Origin: an uncultured Clostridia bacterium
Lineage (GTDB): Bacteria > Bacillota > Clostridia > Christensenellales > UBA1242
Direction: 5' to 3'
DNA: 42,226 nt
Assembly: GCA_944349515.1 (NCBI GenBank)
Contig: CALVNE010000006.1
Location: 1 to 42,226, forward strand
A program made the translations under genes and the position numbers. Positions 23,662 to 31,225 of this stretch are shown piece after piece (within the stretch, counting starts at the first letter, position 1; each line of letters begins with the position of its first letter). A model generated the notes under the pieces. It worked only from the letters and a program-made list of their open reading frames with translations. It did no database searches and was not told where the DNA came from.

Positions 23662-24384
23662 CTAGCTTTCTAATGTAGATAAATTATCGCTCACTGTGGT
23701 CAATTTAAAACCTTCACGCTGCAAGGTTACAATGATATCTTCCAGCGCCTCTAGTGTGCACTTTGTTGGGTGCATTAAGACAAGATCCCCACCCTTTGCG
23801 TTTTCGGTGGCACGCATATAGATAATGTCAGCGTCATGGTCGCGCCAATCAATGGTGTCACGCGTCCACATTATCGTTTTATATCCAAGCGCGGTTGCCA
23901 CCTCCACCGTAGTTTTATTATAGGCGCCACTTGGCGGAGCAAACAAATTCATCTCGCATCCGGTGAACTCCTCAACAAGGTTATGGGTCAAAGAAATTTC
24001 CTTTTTGTTCTGTTCCGCCGAGAGTTTATCCATATCCTTATGACTATATGCATGATTACCTATCTCATGCCCCGCGTCATAGATTTTTTTGAGCATATCA
24101 CTCTCTTTAATCGTCCATGTTCCGCCTACAAAGAAGGTGGTTTTAACATCATATTTTTCCAAAACTTCTAGCATACCGTCAAGGTACTCCGTCCCCCAAT
24201 AGACGTTTATCATCAGCGAAATTTTATTGCTGTTTTCATCACCGCTATAATAGACGCCATTGATAACAGAAGAGGTAGTCACAATACTCACACCCAAAAC
24301 CGCAACAAGCGAAACGCTTATAAGCATAATCACAATTAAAAAGTTAACAAATTGTCTATGGAAATTTATCGTTAAAATTTTCAT
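23662..24384 (-). CDS. NodB-fold polysaccharide deacetylase-like protein lacking the catalytic Asp
   Basis: A membrane anchor or signal helix (about 12-35) is followed by a NodB domain. Motif 1 reads SLMINVYWG, with N60 where active enzymes have the metal-binding/catalytic Asp (TFDxxWG). The two zinc His remain (GNHAYSH, H111 and H115). Motif 3 is FAPPSGAYN, with Ala for the usual Arg. Motif 4 is TRDTIDW and motif 5 VLMHPT. The paralogue at 31226-31990 keeps the Asp and Arg. Similar variants are, from memory, present in other Clostridia, so this may be a conserved non-catalytic or altered subfamily. It lacks a Shine-Dalgarno sequence; CATAGATT six nt before the ATG, with ATA 16 nt further up, resembles a sigma-E promoter, but the evidence is weak. 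Confidence 0.85.
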   Translation of the reverse strand: MKILTINFHRQFVNFLIVIMLISVSLVAVLGVSIVTTSSVINGVYYSGDENSNKISLMINVYWGTEYLDGMLEVLEKYDVKTTFFVGGTWTIKESDMLKKIYDAGHEIGNHAYSHKDMDKLSAEQNKKEISLTHNLVEEFTGCEMNLFAPPSGAYNKTTVEVATALGYKTIMWTRDTIDWRDHDADIIYMRATENAKGGDLVLMHPTKCTLEALEDIIVTLQREGFKLTTVSDNLSTLES

Positions 24385-24493
24385 ACTACAAATCTATGAG
24401 CGAGGGGAAAATTTTATGAAAAAAGGTGATTTTATTCAAAAAATCACCAAAATTTAACATTTTTTCAAAAAAATCGCATTTTTTGCTATTTTT

Positions 24494-25294
24494 TCAATTT
24501 TCCGCAGAGGTTTGATAGATATTATAGACAATTTCGTTCAACTCGTTGACCAGATAATTTGTGCTTTTAATCTTCCTTGAAAGGTAATTTATTCCCAAAA
24601 TTAAGCCGTTAACAATGAGCATATCCTTTAACTCGCAAGCGCGCTTTAAAGCGCTTAGCATAAAGTTAAAATCTTCGACCTCGCCTTCATGCTTTCTCTC
24701 GAACTTTAACTTTGCCACAATTTCATCGCACACGCGCACAACGTTGTTGAGAGCAAGCGTCAATGCGTCCTCCTTTGTGTATTCTTCTTCGTAATTTAAC
24801 TCGTCCTCTTCCTCTTCTTCAAGAGTCTCCTCTTCCTCGGGCTTGTTATTTAGTTCAGCAAGCGTCAAATTTTTATCCACCTTGAAAAAGTCGGCAATCA
24901 TATTTTTTAAAGGCTCGATAATTTTATTCAAAAACATCTGCGTCGGCGTTCCCTGACCGCCCCTAAAATAGGTCTCCAAAAACTTGTTGGAATTTAGTTT
25001 TCGACTGGAAATTTCGTTTATAACATAAACAAACAGCGCAATCCTTTCTTTCTCCTCGCTTGGCAAAGACAGTTTGCCGTTTTTTGTTTTGCCATCCACT
25101 ATAAACGCCGACTCGAAAACTTCTTCGCCGTCGATATCCGAAATGTTATTTGTTAAGAATGATAAGATGTCCTCACTTTCAGTCATCGATCTAAAGATGT
25201 TATCCACTTTTTTATTGAAATCTAAAAATCGACCGCTGAGCATATCGTTGCAATCCGCCACGAATTTTTCCACTTTGCGCACATTATTGCCCAT
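24494..25294 (-). CDS. Hypothetical cytosolic protein with acidic linker, 266 residues
   Basis: I do not recognise a family. Two mainly helical domains (about 1-150 and 175-266) flank an extremely acidic linker (about 151-172, including EEEETLEEEEEDE). There is no signal peptide or membrane helix. The second half (ALTLALNNVVRVCDEIVAKL; ALKRACELKDMLIVNG) looks like a helical bundle. GGAGG lies 4 nt before the ATG, and a good promoter (25317-25344) lies upstream. It is divergent from the DUF4364 gene. After the stop codon comes an A/T-tract region with an AT-only hairpin instead of a standard terminator. Confidence 0.8.
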   Translation of the reverse strand: MGNNVRKVEKFVADCNDMLSGRFLDFNKKVDNIFRSMTESEDILSFLTNNISDIDGEEVFESAFIVDGKTKNGKLSLPSEEKERIALFVYVINEISSRKLNSNKFLETYFRGGQGTPTQMFLNKIIEPLKNMIADFFKVDKNLTLAELNNKPEEEETLEEEEEDELNYEEEYTKEDALTLALNNVVRVCDEIVAKLKFERKHEGEVEDFNFMLSALKRACELKDMLIVNGLILGINYLSRKIKSTNYLVNELNEIVYNIYQTSAEN

Positions 25295-25316
25295 ATCCCC
25301 TCCTTGTACAATATAT

Positions 25317-25344
25317 ATAATAGCACAAACTTAAAAAATTTCAA
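25317..25344 (-). promoter_or_regulatory. Promoter of the 266-residue protein gene
   Basis: On the minus strand, TTGAAA (25344-25339), a 16-nt spacer and an extended -10 (TGC-TATTAT, hexamer 25322-25317) lie about 22 nt before the ATG. Confidence 0.6.
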
Positions 25345-25362
25345 ATAAAAAGTGGAAGATAA

Positions 25363-25391
25363 TTGATTTTTTAGCGTTTTCATGCTAGAAT
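25363..25391 (+). promoter_or_regulatory. DUF4364 gene promoter that decides the start codon
   Basis: TTGATT (25363-25368), a 17-nt spacer and an extended -10 (TGC-TAGAAT, hexamer 25386-25391) predict a start near 25398. The first in-frame ATG (25393) would lie upstream of the RNA, so the second ATG at 25408, 6 nt after GGAG, is used. Confidence 0.65.
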
Positions 25392-25407
25392 TATGTCGGA
25401 GATAGAG

Positions 25408-25941
25408 ATGAATTACGATGCAGTTACCAACAAACTTATCCTTCTTTTTGTTATGGATAAAGTGGAAATGCCTTTAACGGAGAACTCAATAATCGAAATT
25501 TGTGCAGTTAAAAACAATTGGATAAACTACATGGACTGCCTTGACCTTTTATACCAACTTTCAGAGGCAAAACTTATCTACAAAACGCAGTGCAAAGAGG
25601 GCGAGATGCGCTACACCCTCACCTTTGAAGGGCGCGATTGCCTATCATATTTCTATAAGCGAATCCCGAACAGCCTCCGCGACGAGATAACCGAATACGC
25701 CAAAAACAACAGAATGAACATAAAGATTTCTCAGGAATACTACGCCACCTACACCGACAGCGACGACGGCTCCTATCTTGTCACCATGCGAATTTACGAA
25801 AGTTTGATTGCCACCCCGCTTTTTGAGATAAAGGTCAAAGCGCCAACGCGTCAGAGCGCCGAAGAATGTTGTAAAAAGTGGCGCCAGCAAGCCCCTAACA
25901 TATACGAATATGTTTTTGACAACCTAATAAACACCGACTGA
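25408..25941 (+). CDS. DUF4364 family protein
   Basis: The 177-residue protein matches the clostridial DUF4364 family: an N-terminal winged-helix-like domain (NKLILLFVMDKVEMPLTENS, about residues 8-27, then a helix pair and YTLTFEGRDCLSYF) and a C-terminal alpha/beta domain. The family is common in Clostridia and its role is unknown; a transcription-related role is suggested by the winged helix. The start at 25408 follows from the promoter and Shine-Dalgarno position. It is divergent from the 266-residue protein gene with only 113 nt between, so the two promoters are close together. Confidence 0.85.
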   Translation: MNYDAVTNKLILLFVMDKVEMPLTENSIIEICAVKNNWINYMDCLDLLYQLSEAKLIYKTQCKEGEMRYTLTFEGRDCLSYFYKRIPNSLRDEITEYAKNNRMNIKISQEYYATYTDSDDGSYLVTMRIYESLIATPLFEIKVKAPTRQSAEECCKKWRQQAPNIYEYVFDNLINTD

Positions 25942-25944
25942 TTT

Positions 25945-26260
25945 TAGTAAAAAACTTGCATTTTCAAAACGCATAAAATTTTAGACGGACATCTTAATTT
26001 TTAATAAGAAAATTTTTTTAACAAAATATCATTATTTTTAATAAAGAAGTTTTTTTAAAATCATCGCATTTTTTATTAAAAAATCTCAAATTTTATAAAA
26101 AACATCATTTTTTAAATAAAAAAACTGCATTTTTTTGGTAAAAAACGTTATTTTTTTTGAAAATCATAGCAATTTTGAGCAAAATATGTTTTTTTAAAAG
26201 AAACCTAATATTTAGTAAAAAACATCATTTTTCAATAAATTACCTCATTTAATTAAAAGA
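25945..26260. repeat. Array of alternating T-tract/A-tract segments
   Basis: About ten degenerate segments of roughly 18-32 nt follow one another, each built as CAT or similar, a T-tract, a short junction and an A-tract (for example CATCATTTTTTAAATAAAAA near 26104). The words CATCATTTTT and AAAAAACATCAT recur. There is no gene in 25942-26401. The segments could fold as AT-only hairpins or bend the DNA. Confidence 0.6.
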
Positions 26261-26348
26261 TAATATTAAACAAAAATAACAATTTCATATTTTCCCTCCC
26301 AACTTTTGGCAAAAAGCGCTTTTTGTTAAATAATAAAATATAAAACAT

Positions 26349-26387
26349 AAAAACACAGCATTACCCTTTACAAATGCCGTGTTTTTT
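26349..26387 (+). terminator. Hairpin terminator overlapping the next promoter
   Basis: A 14-bp stem with one A-C mismatch (26349-26362 with 26373-26386) and a 10-nt loop ends in TTTTTT (26382-26387). The -35 of the following promoter is in the loop and the right arm is its spacer. It could stop transcription coming from the DUF4364 side. Confidence 0.7.
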
Positions 26388-26395
26388 GATATAAT
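26367..26395 (+). promoter_or_regulatory. Predicted leaderless promoter of the ABC ATPase gene
   Basis: TTTACA (26367-26372), a 17-nt spacer and an extended consensus -10 (TGA-TATAAT, hexamer 26390-26395) end 6 nt before the ATG at 26402. GGTGGT between them is too close to act as a Shine-Dalgarno sequence. Confidence 0.75.
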
Positions 26396-26401
26396 GGTGG
26401 T

Positions 26402-27313
26402 ATGGAAGAAAATAAAATTTTGGAACTCAATAACATTTCGTCCTTTGTAAACAAGCGATTTTTGGTTAAAAATGTTTCGCTAACCCTTCACAAAAATGAG
26501 GTTGCCGTAGTTTTAGGCGAGAACGGAAGTGGAAAGTCCAGCCTTTGCAAACTCATCGCTGGCGCTCTGCCACTTTCCGGTGGAGATATCTATATTGAAG
26601 GGAAAAATTTAGCGTTACACGAACTATTGACGCGCGAAATCAGCATTTCCCTTGACCCGCCTGTGTTTTTTAAGTATCAGTCGGTTTTAGAGAATATAAA
26701 ATACCTTTTGAAATTAAAGAGAAAGTATAACCGTAGTAGCGTTTTAGAAACCTTAAAGGCTTTAGGAATTGACAAACTTACAAGCGCCATGCCACTCTCC
26801 CTTACCGAACGCGAAAAGAAACTAATCACCCTTGGTTGCGCGCTGGCACAGAGTGCCAAGGTGTATATTTTGGACGAGCCCTTCAAAGGTTTAAATGAGG
26901 ACGACGTTGAAATTCTCAAGAAAATGATTGAAAGAACAAAAGATTGCGCCTTTCTTTTGACTGGCAATTTTAAAGAGGATTTTGAGGATATCGCTAACAC
27001 TTTCATCTATATGACCAATAGAGAAATAACCTCCGCCGAGAAAAATGAAAGGTGGGCAAATTTCAATAAAAACCGATACTGTTTTATTGAGACCAAGCAA
27101 CCCAACTTTCTTGGCAAAATCTTAAAGGAACAGGGAAAAGAGGCGCTAATTGAAAACAACAAGGTGCTTTTTACAAAGGTAAATGATGACGAACTTGAAA
27201 ATTTACTCAACCTTTTAAAGGAGAAAAAGTTGACCATTTACTCCGCTGGTTTTAGCGAAAAAGGCGAGGAAGTTATGCTAGATAAATTTTCAGAATTTTA
27301 TAAAAAAGACTAA
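26402..27313 (+). CDS. ABC transporter ATP-binding protein with divergent motifs
   Basis: The 303-residue ATPase pairs with the permease 92 nt downstream, likely as an ABC-2 type exporter. Walker A is GENGSGKSS (39-47) and Walker B VYILDEPF with the catalytic Glu kept. Other motifs are altered: the Q-loop reads SLDPPVFF (Asp for Gln), the LSGGQ signature reads LSLTEREKK, and the switch His is replaced (LLTGNFKEDFED). A C-terminal extension of about 85 residues, common in drug or lantibiotic exporter ATPases, follows. The start codon has no usable Shine-Dalgarno sequence and sits 6 nt after a consensus -10. The substrate is unknown. Confidence 0.85.
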   Translation: MEENKILELNNISSFVNKRFLVKNVSLTLHKNEVAVVLGENGSGKSSLCKLIAGALPLSGGDIYIEGKNLALHELLTREISISLDPPVFFKYQSVLENIKYLLKLKRKYNRSSVLETLKALGIDKLTSAMPLSLTEREKKLITLGCALAQSAKVYILDEPFKGLNEDDVEILKKMIERTKDCAFLLTGNFKEDFEDIANTFIYMTNREITSAEKNERWANFNKNRYCFIETKQPNFLGKILKEQGKEALIENNKVLFTKVNDDELENLLNLLKEKKLTIYSAGFSEKGEEVMLDKFSEFYKKD

Positions 27314-27395
27314 AAAATAAGCAAAATATAACTTTTTTTCGAAAAAATTGAGTTTTTTTACCATTTTTTGCGTTTTTTGAAATTTTAGAGTTTTT
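27312..27395 (+). repeat. Phased A/T tracts between ATPase and permease genes
   Basis: Nine A- or T-tracts have centres near 27314, 27324, 27336, 27344, 27356, 27366, 27375, 27384 and 27393, a mean spacing of about 9.8 bp. The stretch fills the gap between two genes that should be cotranscribed. Confidence 0.6.
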
Positions 27396-27405
27396 AGGAG
27401 AGGAT

Positions 27406-29073
27406 ATGAAGGCATTAAAAATTTGTTTTTACGACTTCCGCAGATTGATAATTAACCCTATCACTTTGTGCGGTCTTATTGTGGCGATTGTTGCGTGTGT
27501 GATTGCCGGCTTTTGTTTTAGCCCTAGCGTCGCACCAACTTACACACTTTCTTACATCGCCTCAACCGCAGACGAATTGTATGAAAATTTCATGTTCGGA
27601 AACTATGACGACAGCGCAGACAGTTTGAGCGCTTTGATTATTGAAAACGAAAACATCATAAGAGGGCAGCAAAACACTTTGCTCATCGAAAACTATCAAA
27701 CTATCCAAACGGATACCGACGGCTTGATAGAAAGATTGCGCCTATACAACTCCTACCCCGACATCTACCCAACCGAAAGTAACAACTCGCTTGACGTCAC
27801 ACTGCGAGATGACTTAGACGAATTTTACAGCACCATTTCCGCTATGTCCGTTTACGAATGCCCGATATATTTCACAGAGGAAGAGGTGGATACTATCAAA
27901 AACCTTTCCACGCTTTTAAATAACACCATTTATGCCTCGGCGAACACCAATGGCATACGCACCATGTACGACGTCCTTTTGGAGGAAGAAAACTATCGGC
28001 TTTTAAACGCTTTTGCCGACATCGAGGCAGTGAATTGGCAACTGGGCGTGGACACAGCAGTAGCGCTAGAGGTCGACTATGTTGTGAACGTTCGAAGCAA
28101 ACTTAGAGATATTTTGAACGAATTTGACACCGTTTACTCTGACACGCAAGACTTTAACACCATGGTAAACCTTGCCATAAACTACGAGCAAATTGCCACG
28201 CTTGCGAACTACAATTTGAAAGCGGAACTGTATCTACATTTATCAGACAGCATTCCGAACATCGCAACCCGCTTAGGCTTTGAAAATCAAGAAGTGCAAG
28301 AGATAAGGCAAGCAATCATAAGAAATAACTACATCATAAACGAGGAGAGGTTGTATTACACCACCTATTCTTCGCCGATGAACTTTAACGAGGCAACCGG
28401 CAGCGTCAACGCCTATGATTTTGCCTACTACCTCATCGCCATAATCGGCTTTATTATGGTGTTTATCGGCATTTTCTTTGTCTACAAACTCTTCGGGCGC
28501 GACCGCAAAAAGGGCAAGGTCGATGTGGTGCTCACGCAAGACGCCTCCTTCAACGCTGTGTTCGCCGGCAAGTTTTTGGCAGTCTTTTTCGCCACCTTTA
28601 CCCTACTTTTAATCGTTTCAATATTGATTATTCTCACAAGTTTCCTAATTTATGGTGCGTCATTCACGCCGGTGCTTGCGGTGTTTAACTTGTCGAGCGC
28701 ATATGTTGTCAGCCCAATCGTCTACCTCCTCTTCAAAGTTCTCTGCATCGAGTTTGAGGTGATGTTCTTCGCACTCGTCACCATGCTCCTTATGAACGTT
28801 TCGAGGAAATTCGACCTCATGTTCGGCGTGTCGCTTGGTATATACGCCGTGTCCTTTGTTATGAACATCTTTTTAAGTGGATTTTTAGTGTATGCCCTTC
28901 TTCCATTCGCGCACACCAACCTATTCTCTTATTTCGGCGGAGCCAACTCGTCGTTCGGCTTTTTGAATACCGTTTTCATCTCGGGCGGAAATTTCTTCAT
29001 CTCGCTCTCTTACATTTTGGTGCTAATGCTAGGGCTATACTTCTTCACTAACCAACTCTTTAAGCGCAACTAA
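27406..29073 (+). CDS. ABC-2 type transporter permease
   Basis: The 555-residue membrane protein has one helix near the N-terminus (about 14-40), a large extracytoplasmic domain (about 41-345, rich in acidic residues and helices) and about five to six helices in the C-terminal third, beginning with FAYYLIAIIGFIMVFIGIFF. This layout is typical of ABC-2 permeases with a large first loop. FGRDRKKGKVDVVLTQDASF between helices matches the coupling region of that class. AGGAGAGG lies just before the ATG. It is translated after the ATPase gene, and the pair forms one transport system. The loop shows no recognised binding domain. Confidence 0.85.
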   Translation: MKALKICFYDFRRLIINPITLCGLIVAIVACVIAGFCFSPSVAPTYTLSYIASTADELYENFMFGNYDDSADSLSALIIENENIIRGQQNTLLIENYQTIQTDTDGLIERLRLYNSYPDIYPTESNNSLDVTLRDDLDEFYSTISAMSVYECPIYFTEEEVDTIKNLSTLLNNTIYASANTNGIRTMYDVLLEEENYRLLNAFADIEAVNWQLGVDTAVALEVDYVVNVRSKLRDILNEFDTVYSDTQDFNTMVNLAINYEQIATLANYNLKAELYLHLSDSIPNIATRLGFENQEVQEIRQAIIRNNYIINEERLYYTTYSSPMNFNEATGSVNAYDFAYYLIAIIGFIMVFIGIFFVYKLFGRDRKKGKVDVVLTQDASFNAVFAGKFLAVFFATFTLLLIVSILIILTSFLIYGASFTPVLAVFNLSSAYVVSPIVYLLFKVLCIEFEVMFFALVTMLLMNVSRKFDLMFGVSLGIYAVSFVMNIFLSGFLVYALLPFAHTNLFSYFGGANSSFGFLNTVFISGGNFFISLSYILVLMLGLYFFTNQLFKRN

Positions 29074-29287
29074 AAGCATACGTTTTTTGTAGCGGACAAA
29101 GTGGCTTATTGAAAAAAACAATTTACCCTATACCCACCACAAAACTGCCCTCGCTTTTCAGTGAAAATAATTGAAATAAAGCACTTTTCTTTTTCGCTAA
29201 GAAAAAAATTTTAAATAATAACGCCGTTTTTTAAAATCACCTCCTCAAAAAAATACTTAAAAACCTTTAAATTTTATGGCGTTTTGC

Positions 29288-29316
29288 TTGCCTTATGCAA
29301 ACATTTTTTATATAAT
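29288..29316 (+). promoter_or_regulatory. degV promoter
   Basis: TTGCCT (29288-29293), a 17-nt spacer and TATAAT (29311-29316) predict a start near 29323, with AGAGAGG before the ATG at 29342. Confidence 0.65.
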
Positions 29317-29341
29317 GTAAGTGTACAAATAGAGAGGAAAT

Positions 29342-30181
29342 ATGAAATATAAAATTGTAACTGAGGCATCCGTTGATATGCCAGCAGACTTCGCGAAAGA
29401 GAACGACATCACCATTCTTCCAATCGAGGTCAACTTCAATGGCGAACTCTATCCAGAGGGCTTGCCGAACGACGAATTTTACGAAAAAATGAAATCAACG
29501 GGCATTATCCCAAAAACCAGCCAGCCAAATCAATTCAAGTTTGAAAACGCGCTGTCGCCTTACTGCAATAAGGAAGATTGGTTTGTTTTGACCATTGTCA
29601 TTTCGTCTAACCTTGCCGGCACAATCGCTCAGGCGAAAAATGCCGTTGAGGCGCTCGGCATGAAGAATGTGTATATTTGCGACTCGGAAGTTACCACTTT
29701 CGCGGAGGGCGCGCTCATTATAGAGATTATGAAATTTATTAAAGAACATAACCCTAGCCCGAAAGAGGTCATCGACGAACTTGAAAGGCTTAAGACCAAA
29801 ATTAGGCTCATCGCCGTGGTCAGCGACCTAAAATATCTTAAACAAGGCGGAAGAATAAGTGGCGCAGTTGCCGCACTCGGCACCGTTTTGAACATGAAAC
29901 CTATCATCACCCTCGAGGACGGCAGAGTTGTGAACAAGGCGAAAAAGCGCGGTGAGCAGGCAAATATGTACATAGTGGACGAGGTGGTGAAGAACCGCGA
30001 TAAGGACTATCCTCTCTACTTTGGCTATTCCGCCGTTAAAAAGAATATCGAAAATTTTGTGGAAAAATATCAAGATAAACTCGGCGTGGACGCAAAAGAC
30101 ATCACTTACTACGGCATCGGTTGTGTGGTTGGCACGCACGTCGGCCCCGGCGTCTACGGCATGGTCTATTTCGCAAAATAG
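29342..30181 (+). CDS. DegV family fatty-acid-binding protein
   Basis: DegV proteins (FakB type) bind fatty acids and present them to the kinase FakA for phosphorylation and entry into phospholipid synthesis. The 279-residue protein shows IVTEASVDMP at the start, the lipid-contact PKTSQPN segment, SSNLAGTIAQAKNA, LKYLKQGGRISGAVA and the C-terminal GCVVGTHVGPG. Together with plsY it suggests use of exogenous fatty acids, although the fakA and plsX genes are not in the window. It has its own promoter and a bidirectional terminator. Confidence 0.92.
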   Translation: MKYKIVTEASVDMPADFAKENDITILPIEVNFNGELYPEGLPNDEFYEKMKSTGIIPKTSQPNQFKFENALSPYCNKEDWFVLTIVISSNLAGTIAQAKNAVEALGMKNVYICDSEVTTFAEGALIIEIMKFIKEHNPSPKEVIDELERLKTKIRLIAVVSDLKYLKQGGRISGAVAALGTVLNMKPIITLEDGRVVNKAKKRGEQANMYIVDEVVKNRDKDYPLYFGYSAVKKNIENFVEKYQDKLGVDAKDITYYGIGCVVGTHVGPGVYGMVYFAK

Positions 30182-30272
30182 AAACAAATTCAAAGTATTT
30201 AAAATAATAAAAATTGTTGTGGTGAGGTTTGGCGAAAAGCTATAAAAATCTTTCCACTTTTTATTTTGTTTA

Positions 30273-30305
30273 CAAAAATCCGCTAGGTTTACTAGTGGAT
30301 TTTTG
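30273..30305. terminator. Bidirectional terminator between degV and the SSB gene
   Basis: A 14-bp stem with one G-T pair (30273-30286 with 30292-30305) and a 5-nt loop carries A- and T-runs at its ends. It serves the two convergent genes. Confidence 0.85.
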
Positions 30306-30316
30306 CTTCTTCAACA

Positions 30317-30964
30317 TTAAATTATCTTTTCGGCGCTTTTTAGGTTCTCAAGCACTGCCACGTGCTGGCAAGAAACTTCGTACGCCGTCTTTTCTTCGAT
30401 AAGCCCATTCTCTTGCGTTTTGGTGTAGTTGCGCGACTGAATTCTTCCACTGACTTCTAACTTTGTGCCGATTGGAAGATTGGATACAAAGCGCGCGTTG
30501 CGTCCCCAAAGAATGCAAGGAATGTAGTCGGAGCGATGATAATTGGTGGTGCGATTGACAGCGAGCAAGACATCGCAAATTTCCCTATCAAACGGCGTCT
30601 TGCGATAGACCGGTGCTTTACAAATGTAGCCGACGAGTTTGACGTCGTTGAGTTGCTCGTTTTCCTTCGAATACTCCACATCTTTGGCGAAAAAGTGGAG
30701 GATAAGTCGGTTTTTGTCGTTGATGTTTTTGTTGTGACTTCGATACTGCCCGCGCATGATGACCTTGTCGCCCACTTGAAGGCGCGAGGCATTTTCGGTG
30801 CGCTCGCTGACCGTTACAGGAATGACATCCACCGTCTTTGAAAGCCTTTCAACGGAAAGGTCAAAATCGTAAAATTTTTCGCCCTCAATTTGATGAGAGA
30901 TAGTCGGCGCGCTTTTAACAGTACCCGCCAAAATTGCTGTGTTTGAAATTTCGTTTGTTTCCAT
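30317..30964 (-). CDS. Tandem OB-fold single-stranded DNA-binding protein
   Basis: The 215-residue protein contains two SSB-type OB folds: one at about 7-95 (NTAILAGTVKSAPTIS; VIMRGQYRSHNK) and one at about 105-205 (VKLVGYICKAPVYRKTPFDR; CDVLLAVNR; IPCILWGRNARFV; LEVSGRIQSRNY). The second is the typical SSB domain; the first is divergent. There is no acidic C-terminal tail for partner binding, unlike the replicative SSB. This two-domain form is known from Clostridia and is presumably an accessory SSB. AGGAGA precedes the ATG. It is monocistronic; the 261 nt upstream carry a repeated 15-bp motif. Confidence 0.85.
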   Translation of the reverse strand: METNEISNTAILAGTVKSAPTISHQIEGEKFYDFDLSVERLSKTVDVIPVTVSERTENASRLQVGDKVIMRGQYRSHNKNINDKNRLILHFFAKDVEYSKENEQLNDVKLVGYICKAPVYRKTPFDREICDVLLAVNRTTNYHRSDYIPCILWGRNARFVSNLPIGTKLEVSGRIQSRNYTKTQENGLIEEKTAYEVSCQHVAVLENLKSAEKII

Positions 30965-31065
30965 TTTTGTTCTCCTTTAATTTGAGTGTTGCATAGGATT
31001 TTGCTTTGCGCCGAAAGTTTTGCCGATATGAAGTGTTATGCGCCATAATTTTGCATCTTTTTTAA

Positions 31066-31190
31066 AGTTACACTAACCTAAATTCGTGCTATTTCCTTTA
31101 TTTAAGCCCTTGCCTCGCCGAAAATTTGCGTTACAACAAAACTACACACTGCTTTTGAGAATTGAGTACTTCCATAGTCACACTAGCCTA
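31066..31190. repeat. Pair of 15-bp direct repeats upstream of the SSB gene
   Basis: AGTTACACTAACCTA (31066-31080) and AGTCACACTAGCCTA (31176-31190) match at 13 of 15 positions, 110 bp apart, in the region upstream of the SSB gene. The role is unknown. Confidence 0.4.
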
Positions 31191-31225
31191 GCGCCTTTTG
31201 GGCAATTAAACCTAGATTTTGGCAA

